A DNA stretch of 64,000 bases from Streptomyces iconiensis (GTDB lineage: Bacteria; Actinomycetota; Actinomycetes; Streptomycetales; Streptomycetaceae). The notes under the pieces were generated by a model that saw only the letters and a program-made list of their open reading frames with translations, ran no database searches and had not been told where the DNA came from. The translations under genes were made by a program, and so were the position numbers. The stretch spans positions 124,001-188,000 of the forward strand of contig NZ_JANCPR020000010.1 in the NCBI RefSeq assembly GCF_028657195.3, given 5' to 3'. Position 1 is the stretch's first letter, and every line of letters starts with the position of its first letter. This document shows, piece by piece, positions 42,014 through 51,285 of this stretch.

Positions 42014-44709
42014 CGGCACGTCCCACGCTCTCCGAAGTCGTCGTCCACCGCGTCAACCACCTCCCTGTCGAGGCGCTCGACCTCGGGCTGCCCGGCACGC
42101 TGGAGTCGCTGCTCGGCGAATCGGGCCTGGAGCGGCAGCTCGCCGAGTGGGCCGAGCCCCTGTCCGACGCGCTGCACGCGGCCGTCCCCGGGCTGGAGGA
42201 CGACCCCGCTCTGCGCCGCGCCGCGCTGGCCGTACGCCGTGCCGTGCACAACCAGCGGCCTGCCAAGGTGCCGGACTCCGCCGTGCTCGCCCTGGCCTGG
42301 CGGCTGGGCGACGAGGAGGGCGCCCTCCTCACGCGCTGGCAGGACGGAGTACGGCGGCTCGCGGCACTCCGCACCGTGACCGAAACGCACTACGCCACCG
42401 AGACCGCGCGGGCCACGGCACGCCTCAGGGACGTACTGAACGACCACGGCCTCGGCCAGGGCGTCGCGCTGGCCAGCCCCCATCTGCTGGGCCACCTCAC
42501 GGCCAAACCCCTTGAACCGCACGGCAAGGCGACACGTTCCGTCCTCGCCTACGTCTCCAGGGCCGCCGTGAAGACCAGCCCCTTCTCCCGCCTGACGGAG
42601 CTGACCCTCGACGGGCAGAAGACCGGGGGAGAGACGGCCGAGGGAGAGGCTGCGGAAGCGGAGACGGCGGAAGGAGAGACGGCCGACGGGCCCAGCGCCG
42701 ACAGCCGGCAGCCCGGAGGGCCGATGCCCGATGAGCAGATACCCGGGGAACAGCGGCCCGGTGAGCAGGGGCCCGGTGAACAGCGGCCCAGGGAACAGAA
42801 GTTCGCGCGCGGCGGCCGTCTCTCCGTGGCGCAGCAGCACGTGCGCGACTGGGTGGACACGCTCGCCCGCGACGAGCGGTGCGCCACGCTCTTCGAGACG
42901 GAGCCCAACAGGTCGCCGCGCGAGGTCGCGGGCCGCCTCCTGGTGCTGCTCCCCTCGTACGGGGGGCCGGGCGAGGCGGCGTGGCGTACCGACGAGGTCG
43001 CCGACGCCTCGCGCCACCGGGCACTGGTGGAGGAGATCGGGACGTGGCCGCGCGCGACCATCGCCGCGACCCTCGAACGGATCGGCGGCGCCGACCCGTT
43101 CGGCGGGTTCGTACGGCTGCTGGACACCGGCTGGCTGCGCCTCGTACTCCCCTGGGAGACCGGCGAGGAACGGCCGCTGCTGGCGCTCGCCCGACGGCTG
43201 GAACGCCTGGCTGACCCGGCGCTGCTGCACACCGCGCGGTGCCTCAGAACGCTGGACGACGGCGCCGCCGAGCTGGCCGGACTCGACGGGCCCGCACGCG
43301 CTGCGGCCGTCGAACGGCTGGCGCGCCGCGTGGCCGGGGGGCCGGAGGAGGCGCCCAGGCCGGCGGTGCCGTACACCGTCTACGAGGACACGCTCTCCGA
43401 CGTGCCCGTGCACCTGACAGCGCCCGCCGTCCGCGAGGACCTGACAGCGCTGGGCGAACGCATCAGGCCGTACGTCTTCAGGTCGCACCTCTACGACTGG
43501 ATGCGGGACGAGTTCGTCGCCGCGTACGGGTCCGGCGGCCGGTGCCGGGACGCCTTCGCCTTCCTGTGGCGACTGGCGGCGGCGCCGGACTTCGACAGCA
43601 AGCTCTTCCAGGCCCTACGGCGTGACCACCAGGAGTCCGGCAGCCCCACGGAGCGCGCCTGGCTGCCCGTCTCGGCGAGCAGCGCCCCGCCCACCACGGC
43701 CGTGCTGTACCAGATCGCGGCCGGCGGCCCCGACGACCTCGCGCGAGGGCGTCACCGCACCGTTGTGAACCAGTACAACTCGGGCGTGGGCGGCCTGCTC
43801 GCACGCTTCCGGCGGCTCCTCGACACCCCGGCACCGTCCGGCGACCTCACCGAGCAGCTCCGCGACTGGATCGGCGGGCTCTTCCCCGAGGCGGCCCCCC
43901 GCGAGGTGACCCTCTCCGGCGATGTCAACGGCATGCACGAGGCGGCCGAGGGAGTGCTGCCCCCGCTGCGCTGGCCCAATGAGCCCGCCAGAAGCGACGA
44001 GGCGTACGACCCCGAGGCGCGGGTCGCGCTCCGGCACGACCCCGCCGACGACACCCTGACCCTGACCCTGGCCGACGAGGCCGACCGCGTTGTCGCACCG
44101 GTGTACCTGGGGGTCGTTCCCCAGCACCTCGTTCCCGGCCCTGCCAGGCTTCTGCTGTGTCTGGCCGACCCGTGGGTCAACGGGTCCCGGATGTGCTGCA
44201 CCCGCAACCCCGTGGAGGTCGCGCCGCCCCCGACCCCCGGCGCCGTCGACCGGTCACCCCGGAGCGCGCACGGCCGCCTGGTGCTGCGGCGCGAGACCTG
44301 GCGACTGGAACCCGGGCTGCTGCCGCGTCCCGAGAAGGGCGAGGAGGCCGCGGCGTTCTTCCGGCGCGTGCACCGCTGGCGCACCTCTCACGGCATGCCG
44401 GAGGAGGTCTTCCTCTCGGTCGAGAACCCGCCCGGCGACCCCGGGAGCACCGGCGCCGCCGCCAAGCCGCTGTGGCTCTCCTTCGCGAGCCCGCATGCGA
44501 TATGGGCTGCGGTCAACCACGTCAAGAAGGCCCCGCGCGCCCTCGCCGTGCGCCTCTCCGAGGCGTGCCCCGACCGCTCCGGGTACTGGCTGCGCGACCA
44601 CGAGGGGCACCGCCGCGCCGCAGAGCACGTCTCGCTGCTGCGCTGGGAGAGAGCGGCGGCCCCTGCGGTGGCGAGGAACGACGAGCGTCCCGGAGGGGAT
44701 CATGGCTGA
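42010..44709 (+). CDS. LanB-type dehydratase, glutamylation domain
   Basis: 899 aa; ATG overlaps the protease stop. This enzyme class uses Glu-tRNA to glutamylate Ser/Thr before elimination. SVLAYVSRAAVKTSPFSRLTELTL is the N-terminal LanB signature; the region WQDGVRRLAALRT and FRSHLYDWMRDEFVAAYG are also typical. The SpaB_C elimination domain is absent and is encoded by the next gene, as in goadsporin and thiopeptide clusters. Residues ~205-265 are an acidic low-complexity insert with PGEQRPGEQGPGEQ repeats. Eight-base overlap with the next gene. Confidence 0.92.
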   Translation: MTARPTLSEVVVHRVNHLPVEALDLGLPGTLESLLGESGLERQLAEWAEPLSDALHAAVPGLEDDPALRRAALAVRRAVHNQRPAKVPDSAVLALAWRLGDEEGALLTRWQDGVRRLAALRTVTETHYATETARATARLRDVLNDHGLGQGVALASPHLLGHLTAKPLEPHGKATRSVLAYVSRAAVKTSPFSRLTELTLDGQKTGGETAEGEAAEAETAEGETADGPSADSRQPGGPMPDEQIPGEQRPGEQGPGEQRPREQKFARGGRLSVAQQHVRDWVDTLARDERCATLFETEPNRSPREVAGRLLVLLPSYGGPGEAAWRTDEVADASRHRALVEEIGTWPRATIAATLERIGGADPFGGFVRLLDTGWLRLVLPWETGEERPLLALARRLERLADPALLHTARCLRTLDDGAAELAGLDGPARAAAVERLARRVAGGPEEAPRPAVPYTVYEDTLSDVPVHLTAPAVREDLTALGERIRPYVFRSHLYDWMRDEFVAAYGSGGRCRDAFAFLWRLAAAPDFDSKLFQALRRDHQESGSPTERAWLPVSASSAPPTTAVLYQIAAGGPDDLARGRHRTVVNQYNSGVGGLLARFRRLLDTPAPSGDLTEQLRDWIGGLFPEAAPREVTLSGDVNGMHEAAEGVLPPLRWPNEPARSDEAYDPEARVALRHDPADDTLTLTLADEADRVVAPVYLGVVPQHLVPGPARLLLCLADPWVNGSRMCCTRNPVEVAPPPTPGAVDRSPRSAHGRLVLRRETWRLEPGLLPRPEKGEEAAAFFRRVHRWRTSHGMPEEVFLSVENPPGDPGSTGAAAKPLWLSFASPHAIWAAVNHVKKAPRALAVRLSEACPDRSGYWLRDHEGHRRAAEHVSLLRWERAAAPAVARNDERPGGDHG

Positions 44710-45640
44710 CGCGCTCAACGGCCGGGACTGGTGGTACGCACGGCTGTATCCGGGCGGCCTGAATCGCCTTGACCTGGCCGCCACTTCGGTTCTGCCCGCA
44801 CTGGCGGACGAGGCCCTCGCGAACGGAGCCGACCGATGGTTCTTCCTCCAGTACACCGACTGGAAGGGACCGCATCTACGGGTACGGGTGCAGGGGCCAC
44901 GCGCCCCGCTGGATGCCCTGCACAGGCAACGTGGCCGAATATCCTCGCAATTGCGCGGAATACAGCGGACGAAGGTCCCAGAAAGGGGATCGCTGGTTCC
45001 TCTGGAACTCCGCCCCTTCAGTGGAACGCATACGGGATTTGAAGTCGGCGTCTACGAACCGGAGAACTCCAAGTACGGCGGCCAGGACGGCGTGGAGACG
45101 GCAGAGGCCGTATTCCAGGAATCCAGCGTGCTGGCACTGTGGGGGCTCGGTTTCCCCCGCCATCCCGACCGGGCCGCACTCGCACTGCTCCTGCTGGAGG
45201 CCGCGGTGGCGGCGCTGGCCCCCTGGGGCACAGGCGCCGAGGTGTTCTGGCAGCGGCATCTCGCGTGGTGGACGCAGGACGCGGGGAGCAGGGCCGGTGT
45301 CCTGCGCGACCGGCTGCGCGACCTCGCGGCCGAAGACCCGCACGGCGTCGGGGAGTCGGCAGCCCGGCTGGCCGCCGACCCGGTGGTGCGGGCGCGTACG
45401 CGCGGCTGGACGGAGACGCTGACGCTGTGCCTCACCAGGGCGCATGAGCAGCAGAACCCGTACAGCGCGGGCCACTTGGTCTTCCACCACGCACACATGA
45501 TGTGCAACAGGCTGGGGATTCTGCCGCGCGAGGAAGCGCTTCTCGGTGCAATGGCGGCCCGTACGGAAGCGACAACTCGGAAGCCGTCGCCGGGTGCGGT
45601 ACAGCAGGGTGGTAATGCCGAACCATGTCCTGCACAATGA
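44702..45640 (+). CDS. SpaB_C / thiopeptide-type bacteriocin biosynthesis protein
   Basis: 312 aa. DWWYARLYPGG start, FFLQYTDWKGPHLRVRVQG (Arg60), VYEPENSKYGG and FHHAHMMCNRLGI (His and Asn-Arg, 262-270) are the SpaB_C landmarks. The same fold serves either glutamate elimination (dehydroamino-acid formation) or the pyridine-forming cycloaddition. The retained Arg in HLRVR and the His in the HAHMMCNR segment, and the lack of any second copy, favour elimination. The reading order behind the glutamylating enzyme agrees. Confidence 0.88.
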   Translation: MADALNGRDWWYARLYPGGLNRLDLAATSVLPALADEALANGADRWFFLQYTDWKGPHLRVRVQGPRAPLDALHRQRGRISSQLRGIQRTKVPERGSLVPLELRPFSGTHTGFEVGVYEPENSKYGGQDGVETAEAVFQESSVLALWGLGFPRHPDRAALALLLLEAAVAALAPWGTGAEVFWQRHLAWWTQDAGSRAGVLRDRLRDLAAEDPHGVGESAARLAADPVVRARTRGWTETLTLCLTRAHEQQNPYSAGHLVFHHAHMMCNRLGILPREEALLGAMAARTEATTRKPSPGAVQQGGNAEPCPAQ

Positions 45641-45644
45641 TCAC

Positions 45645-45845
45645 ATGACCAACAATCAGACGCAGCAGAAGGACACCCGCGCCGGCCTTGTTGTCGGCAT
45701 GTCTGTGGGGCTTGTGATCGGCGCGGTGCTCGGAATTCTGATATTCGACAACATCGGGCTCGGTATCGGTCTGGGAATCGGAGTCGGCAGCGCACTGGGC
45801 ATTGCCTCTTCGCTGATTCTGCGGTCCAGGCAGGTCTCCCGCTAG
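45645..45845 (+). CDS. Small glycine-zipper membrane protein
   Basis: 66 aa from the ATG at 45645 (an in-frame ATG at 45615 would overlap the previous gene). After 12 polar residues it forms two transmembrane helices rich in GxxxG steps (VGMSVGLVIGAVLGIL; LGIGLGIGVGSALGIASSL) and ends RSRQVSR. It is the last gene of the cluster, five bases after the SpaB_C stop. Immunity or a pore/anchor role is possible; I have no homologue in mind. Confidence 0.65.
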   Translation: MTNNQTQQKDTRAGLVVGMSVGLVIGAVLGILIFDNIGLGIGLGIGVGSALGIASSLILRSRQVSR

Positions 45846-46053
45846 CCAATTTCCGTCATCCCGGTGACCGCGTCCCGTAACTCAGGTGACCACGTCCCGC
45901 GATCCCGACAGCCAAGCCCCGTCATCACACCCGATTCACCACCGGACCTCCTGGGTCTCCTGGATCACCTGGTTCTCCTGGATCACCCCGGGGCCAGGCA
46001 CTGTCACAGCTGGGAGCCGCGCCTGCGCGCGGCCCCCGTCGGCTGCTCGCCGC

Positions 46054-47958
46054 TCAGTCCCGCGCGGGCCGTACGACCATCGCGGAGCCGCCGCCGCGCC
46101 GCTCGGGCTCGGCCACGGCACGCCACCGCCCGCCGGGCAGCCGCTGGATGCCCGTCGCAGCGCCGATCTCCGTGCTCTTCTTGAACGAGTGGCCCAGCTT
46201 CTCCAGTTGGGCCCGCGTCGCGCTGTCCATCAGCCCCGGCTCGGCCTCGGTCTGCGCGGCGTTGCGCTGGCTGGCGCGCGGAGCCGCGAGGGCGTCCGCG
46301 AGGGGCATGCCGCGGTCGAGGTGGTTGGTGAGCGTCTGGAGCACGGTCGTGATGATCGTCGCCCCGCCGGGCGAGCCCAGCGCGACGACGGGCTTGCCGT
46401 CCTTCAGTACGAGCGTCGGCGAGATCGAGGAGCGCGGGCGCTTGCCAGGGCCCGGCAGGTTGGGGTCGTGCACGCCGGGGCTGGCGGGCACGGGCGAGAA
46501 GTCGGTCAGCTCGTTGTTGAGCAGGAAGCCGCGGCCCGGAACCGTGATGCCGCTGCCGCCGGTCTGCTCCAGGGTGAGCGTGTAGGCGACGACGTTGCCC
46601 CACTTGTCGGAGGCCGTCAGGTGCGTGGTGTTCTCGCCCTCGTACGTCGTCGGCGCCGCCTTGCCGCCGCTCTCGCAATCCGCGGGATCGCGCGGGTCGC
46701 CGGGCGCCAGCGGGGACGTGAGGGCCTTGGAGTCGTCGATCAGGCACTCGCGCGCGTCGGCGAACCGCTGCGAGAGCAGTTCCCTGGTCGGCACGGACTC
46801 CTGGGACGGATCGCCCACCCAGCGGCCCCGGTCGGCGAACGCGATACGGCTCGCCTCGATGTACCGGTGCAGATACTCCTTCTCGCTCATACCCCGCAGG
46901 TCGCTGCGCTCCAGGATGTTCAGCGCCTCGGCGACGCTGGTGCCGCCGGAGGAGGACGGGGCCATGCCGTAGATGTCCAGGCCCCGGTAGCCGGTACGTG
47001 TCGGCTTCTGTGCCCGCGTCGTGTACCCGCGCAGGTCCTTCGCCGTCATGTCGCCCGGCCGCACCTTCCGTTCGGTGCCGGGCGCGACGGGGGGCTCGCG
47101 TACGGTGTCGACGAGGTCGCGGCCCAGCTCGCCCTGGTAGAGCGCCTTCGTCCCCTTGTGGGCCAACTCCCCGTACGTACGCGCCAGATCGGGGTTCTTC
47201 AGCTTCGAGCCGACCTCGGGCAGCTCGCCGTCCGGCAGGAAGAGGTCGGCCGTGGCGGGGAAGTCGCGGAAGCGCTTCTCGTTGTCCGCCGTCTGCTGCC
47301 GGAACGTACGGTCGACGGTGAAGCCGTCCCGTGCCAGTCGCGTCGCGGGCGCGAGCACCTTGCCCAGCGATTTGTTGCCGTAGTCCGAGAGCGCCTTCTC
47401 CCAGGTCGCCGGGGTGCCGGGGGTGCCGACGCCGAGTCCGCTGGTGACCGTCTCGGCGAACGGGATCGCCTTGCCGTCCTCCGTCAGCAGATTCTTGTCC
47501 GCGCTCGCCGGAGCCGTCTCACGGCCGTCGATGGTGTGCACCTTGCGGCTCTTCGCGTCGTAGTACACGAAGTACCCGCCGCCGCCCACACCCGCCGAGT
47601 ACGGCTCCGTCACGCCCAGCGCCGCCGCTGTCGCCACGGCCGCGTCGGCGGCGTTCCCGCCGCGCTTGAGCACCTCGATCCCCGCGGCCGACGCGTCGGC
47701 GTCCACGCTGGCGACGGCCCCGCCGTACCCGGTGGCCACGGGCTCCTTCACCGGGTGGCCCCCGCCGCCCCTGCCCTGCCCCTGGCCCCCGTCCTGTGCG
47801 CCCCGGGGCGCCGCGGCGCCGAGGGTCGCGAGGACGGCGACCGCCGTGGTCACGGCCACAGCGCGCCGCTTCCCGCGCCGGCGGGGCCGCGCGGCCCCGC
47901 TGCTCCGGTCTTCTGCCGGCGTCGCGTCCGGGCGGGGAACATCGGGTGAGGGGGACAT
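46054..47958 (-). CDS. ggt: Secreted gamma-glutamyltransferase
   Basis: 634 aa; ATG at 47958 with AAGGAGG upstream. Splits glutathione and other gamma-glutamyl compounds. N-terminal basic region and hydrophobic helix (AVAVTTAVAVLATLGAAA) act as signal peptide. The self-cleavage site is before Thr444 in ENTTHLTASDKWGN; GGTSVAEALNILE, GFLLNNELTDFS and PRSSISPTLVL/LGSPGGATI (oxyanion and substrate loops) match the family. Convergent with the RiPP cluster, and the 208-bp gap has only short CTCCTGGATCACC repeats. Confidence 0.93.
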   Translation of the reverse strand: MSPSPDVPRPDATPAEDRSSGAARPRRRGKRRAVAVTTAVAVLATLGAAAPRGAQDGGQGQGRGGGGHPVKEPVATGYGGAVASVDADASAAGIEVLKRGGNAADAAVATAAALGVTEPYSAGVGGGGYFVYYDAKSRKVHTIDGRETAPASADKNLLTEDGKAIPFAETVTSGLGVGTPGTPATWEKALSDYGNKSLGKVLAPATRLARDGFTVDRTFRQQTADNEKRFRDFPATADLFLPDGELPEVGSKLKNPDLARTYGELAHKGTKALYQGELGRDLVDTVREPPVAPGTERKVRPGDMTAKDLRGYTTRAQKPTRTGYRGLDIYGMAPSSSGGTSVAEALNILERSDLRGMSEKEYLHRYIEASRIAFADRGRWVGDPSQESVPTRELLSQRFADARECLIDDSKALTSPLAPGDPRDPADCESGGKAAPTTYEGENTTHLTASDKWGNVVAYTLTLEQTGGSGITVPGRGFLLNNELTDFSPVPASPGVHDPNLPGPGKRPRSSISPTLVLKDGKPVVALGSPGGATIITTVLQTLTNHLDRGMPLADALAAPRASQRNAAQTEAEPGLMDSATRAQLEKLGHSFKKSTEIGAATGIQRLPGGRWRAVAEPERRGGGSAMVVRPARD

Positions 47959-48090
47959 GTGGAGCCTCCTTCGCGCGGTGATCGCGACAGCGTAGTGCGC
48001 TTGACGCGCATACGTCAGTACCGCCACAAGGTGGGCAGCAGCTCACCCCGTCAGCACGGCGTGGCCGAGCTGGGCCTACGCTGCCGCGTC

Positions 48091-48840
48091 ATGGATGAGA
48101 ACCTGCGGGACATCGTGATGGGCGTGCTCGTGGCCGGGATCACGGCGACGGCGGGCTGGTTCGCGCGTACGTACCTGTGGCGCCGCAAGCTCCAGCGCAA
48201 GCAGCGGTTCTTCGGGCTGCCCGAGCACGCGGAGTGCCTGCTGGTCGTGAACAGGGACGCCGGGACGAACGAGTGGGCCGTGGCGCGCCACGACGTGTTC
48301 GCGCTGCTCGAACTGTCAGCGCTCATCAAGGACTGCGGCGCGCAGGCGGACGTCGTCTCGCACGACGCCGCACAGCAGGGGTTCGGGGAGCGCACGGAGT
48401 TCTGCCTGGGCGGGCCGGTGTCCAACCGCCGGATGGCGGCACACCTCCAGTCCCTGCTGCCGGGCGTCCAGGTCAACGCCGACCACGAACCGGGCCCGGA
48501 CCGGGGCGCGTTCACCATCGGAAGTGAGCGCTACCGGCTGGAGAACGGCACCGCCGAGTACGTACTTCTCGCGCGCCTCACCGCCGGCCAGAACGAGAAC
48601 GCCCGTCCGGTCTTCCTCATCTGCGGCCAGCGCTCCATCACCAACCAGGCCGCCTCGCGCTACCTCGCCCGCAACCACGTACGGCTGGCACGCAAGCACG
48701 GCCAGAACGGCAACTTCTGCCTTCTCCTCAAGGTCGTCAACTCCCAGGCGTACGGCCCCGATGTGGTGGAGCTGGTCGCCGACGTCACCAGGACCGCCAC
48801 CACACCCTCGGCCCGGAGGGGCGCACACCGCGCCGCGTGA
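48091..48840 (+). CDS. Single-pass membrane-anchored protein of unknown function
   Basis: 249 aa; ATG at 48091. One N-terminal transmembrane helix (IVMGVLVAGITATAGWFART) then WRRKLQRKQRFFG, so the domain is probably cytosolic. The domain has ECLLVVNRDAGTNEWAVARHD, CLGGPVSNRRMAAHL and FLICGQRSITNQAASRYLA. GGPxSN and GQR-x-x-x-N motifs look conserved, suggesting nucleotide or sugar binding, but I do not recognise the family. Confidence 0.75.
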   Translation: MDENLRDIVMGVLVAGITATAGWFARTYLWRRKLQRKQRFFGLPEHAECLLVVNRDAGTNEWAVARHDVFALLELSALIKDCGAQADVVSHDAAQQGFGERTEFCLGGPVSNRRMAAHLQSLLPGVQVNADHEPGPDRGAFTIGSERYRLENGTAEYVLLARLTAGQNENARPVFLICGQRSITNQAASRYLARNHVRLARKHGQNGNFCLLLKVVNSQAYGPDVVELVADVTRTATTPSARRGAHRAA

Positions 48841-48864
48841 GAGGACTCAGCCACGTGAGAGAAC

Positions 48865-50130
48865 TCAGGGGAGCCCGACCACGTATTCGGCCCGCCCGGG
48901 CGGGTACGGGGTCGGGCCGTGCCATTCGAGCAGCAGGGCCGTCGCGTCGTCGTTGAGAGTGCCGCCGTGGTAGTCGAGGTGGTGGGCGATCAGCCGCCGC
49001 AGGGTTTCCGGCGCAGGCAGGAAGTCGGCGTTGTGCCGCACGAGGAAGTCCGTGAACCTCTCCAGTCCGAACTGCTCACCCGACGGACTCCTCGCCTCGG
49101 TGATCCCGTCGGTGTAGAGCACGAGGCGGTCCCCCGGCTGCAAACGGTCGGAACGCACCGGCTCGCGCTCGTCGCAACGTACGCCCAGCGGAACGTCGGG
49201 CTTCTTGCGCAACTCGACCGGATAGCGGGAGTCCCGGATGATCACGGGCGCCGGGTGACCACGGTTCACCCACTCCAACGTGCCGGTCTTCGCGTCGAGT
49301 TCGGCGATGATGCCGGTCACGAACGTATTGTCCCCGTACTGTCCGACGATCGCCTCCTCGATGTCCCTCGCCGTGCGCTGGAGGTCGGCGCCGTCCATCC
49401 GGGCCGCACGGCACGTCGATACGGCCAGGCTGGCGACGAGCCCGGAAGCGGTGTCGTGCCCCATGGCGTCGAAGACGCACAGGTGGACCGTGGAGTCGCT
49501 GAACGCGTAGTCGAAGGCGTCGCCGCTCACCTCGTACGCGGGCTCCATCAGGGAGCTGACCACGACACGGTTGGTGGCCGAGGTGCGCGGGGGCATCTGC
49601 CGCCACTCCATCTCCGCCGCGATGTTCATCCTCGCGCGGCGCACGAGCTTCCCGTACGCGTCGCTCGTCAGCCGCTTCCCCAGCAGCATCATGGAGACGA
49701 GCCCCGCCAGCTGCCGCAGCTCCTCCTCGACGGTGGTCCCCCGGCGCTTGTCGTCCGAAGGGCCCGTGAGCCGCAGTACACCGATCCGTTCCCCACCGCT
49801 GATGAGGGGCACCCACCACTCGTCACGCAGCGCACCGGGAACCACGATGATCTCGCCCAGCTGGAAGACCCTCCCCCCGACGGTCCCGTCCACGTACAGG
49901 ACCTCCGGAACCGTCTCGGAACCGCTCCCGGGGTCCTGTTCGGGGTCACCCCTGTCAGGAAGCTGTGTCAGCACCTTCTGCTGGAGGTCGGAGATGTAGA
50001 TGCGCGCTTCCGACCAGCCCGCCATCGGAATGTGCCGCATGAGCAGCTGGGGCAGCTGGTCGAAGGTCGACAGCTGCCCCGCGACGACGAGTTCCCCGAG
50101 CATCCGTGCGTGACCGGAGTACGTGACCAC
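48865..50130 (-). CDS. GAF / PP2C (SpoIIE-type) protein phosphatase
   Basis: 421 aa from GTG 50130; ATG at 50103 is an alternative. The N-terminal ~165 residues look like a GAF sensor domain. The C-terminal ~230 are a SpoIIE/RsbU phosphatase: EPAYEVSGDAFDYAF and VFDAMGHDTASGLVA hold the metal Asp residues, with VNRGHPAPVI, LYTDGITEARSPSGEQFG and LNDDATALLLEW. Such enzymes dephosphorylate anti-anti-sigma factors. It stands alone; no anti-sigma gene is adjacent. Confidence 0.9.
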   Translation of the reverse strand: MVTYSGHARMLGELVVAGQLSTFDQLPQLLMRHIPMAGWSEARIYISDLQQKVLTQLPDRGDPEQDPGSGSETVPEVLYVDGTVGGRVFQLGEIIVVPGALRDEWWVPLISGGERIGVLRLTGPSDDKRRGTTVEEELRQLAGLVSMMLLGKRLTSDAYGKLVRRARMNIAAEMEWRQMPPRTSATNRVVVSSLMEPAYEVSGDAFDYAFSDSTVHLCVFDAMGHDTASGLVASLAVSTCRAARMDGADLQRTARDIEEAIVGQYGDNTFVTGIIAELDAKTGTLEWVNRGHPAPVIIRDSRYPVELRKKPDVPLGVRCDEREPVRSDRLQPGDRLVLYTDGITEARSPSGEQFGLERFTDFLVRHNADFLPAPETLRRLIAHHLDYHGGTLNDDATALLLEWHGPTPYPPGRAEYVVGLP

Positions 50131-50370
50131 CAGCCGGGACCGCCTCTCTTGCGGGAGGGCGTCGAGGCGCTGAGCTGTCTCGAAGTTACGTGGAAGACAC
50201 CGCGTTACGCGGAATACCCATAAGTGACATCAGCACTCATTTGCCAAGCTAACACCCACTGTCCCGACCCGCCATTCCTGCGCAGCGGGACCGGGCAGGG
50301 GCGGAGGCAGAGGGCAAGGGGCCGGGCAGAGGCGGCAGGGGCGGAGGCGGCAGGACAGGGAAGGGCAGGC

Positions 50371-51285
50371 TCAGCGGATGCCGCTGCCCCCCGGCATCGC
50401 GGAGCCCGCCTCGGCCGGGGCCACCCGCACGGCCCCGCTCCGGCCGGCCTTGACGCTGCGGCGCTCACGCCGGGAGACCCAGGTGGCGAACCAGGACAGC
50501 AGCATGCACAGACCGATGTAGATCGCGGAGATCACGAGGACGATCGGGATGAACGGCATCGTGTAGTCCATGTTGATCGCGATCAGACGGCCGGCGTGGA
50601 GGAACTCCTCGTAGGTGATGAGGAATCCGAGCGAGGTGTCCTTGAGCGCGACCACCAACTGGCTGATGATCGTGGGCAGCATGGCCCGTACGGCCTGCGG
50701 GACGAGCACATGCGTCATCACCTGCGTCTTGCGCAGCCCGAGCGCGTAGGCCGCCTCGCGCTGACCGCGGTCGACGGACCGCACCCCGCTGCGGAAGACC
50801 TCGGCGAGCACGGAACCGTTGTAGAGGGTGAGTCCGGCGACCAGCGCGGGAAGCGGCTGGACCTGGAGCGCGACGAAGATGAAGAAGATCATGACCAGTA
50901 CGGGCATGGCGCGGAAGAACTCCACCAGCACCGTGCTGACCCAGCGGACGGGCCTGTGGTCCGACAGGCGCCCGGCGGCGAGGACGGCGCCCAGCGCGAG
51001 GGCCAGCACGGCGGCCATGGCGAACGCCTTGAGCGTGTTGCCCAGACCGCGCAACAGCAGTTCCTGGATGCCCACATAGCTGAAGGGCCGCCACTTGACC
51101 GCGGAGAACTGCCCTGTGCCGACGAGGAGATCGACGACCCAGCCCAGCAGCGCCGCGAGCGCGAGCACCGTGAGCACGCCGTAGCAGAAGTGCCGGATCC
51201 GCGTCCTGGGGCCCGGGACGTCGTAGAGCGCCGAGGCCGCTGGAGGTGCTGAGGAACGGGCCTGGGGCGAGCGGCGTGCGGTCAT
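50371..51285 (-). CDS. Amino-acid ABC transporter permease (GluD-like)
   Basis: 304 aa, last gene of the four-gene transporter. About five transmembrane helices; the EAA loop is EAAYALGLRKTQVMTHVLVPQAVRAMLPT. It differs from the other permease by a longer N-terminus with a signal-anchor-like helix. It overlaps the upstream permease by four bases. Works as a heterodimer with the product of 51282-51926. Confidence 0.92.
   Translation of the reverse strand: MTARRSPQARSSAPPAASALYDVPGPRTRIRHFCYGVLTVLALAALLGWVVDLLVGTGQFSAVKWRPFSYVGIQELLLRGLGNTLKAFAMAAVLALALGAVLAAGRLSDHRPVRWVSTVLVEFFRAMPVLVMIFFIFVALQVQPLPALVAGLTLYNGSVLAEVFRSGVRSVDRGQREAAYALGLRKTQVMTHVLVPQAVRAMLPTIISQLVVALKDTSLGFLITYEEFLHAGRLIAINMDYTMPFIPIVLVISAIYIGLCMLLSWFATWVSRRERRSVKAGRSGAVRVAPAEAGSAMPGGSGIR

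Noticed and set aside
32705..45845. Classical lantibiotic cluster
   Set aside because: No LanC cyclase is present, while YcaO and azoline dehydrogenases are; LanB alone is used for dehydration in azole peptides.
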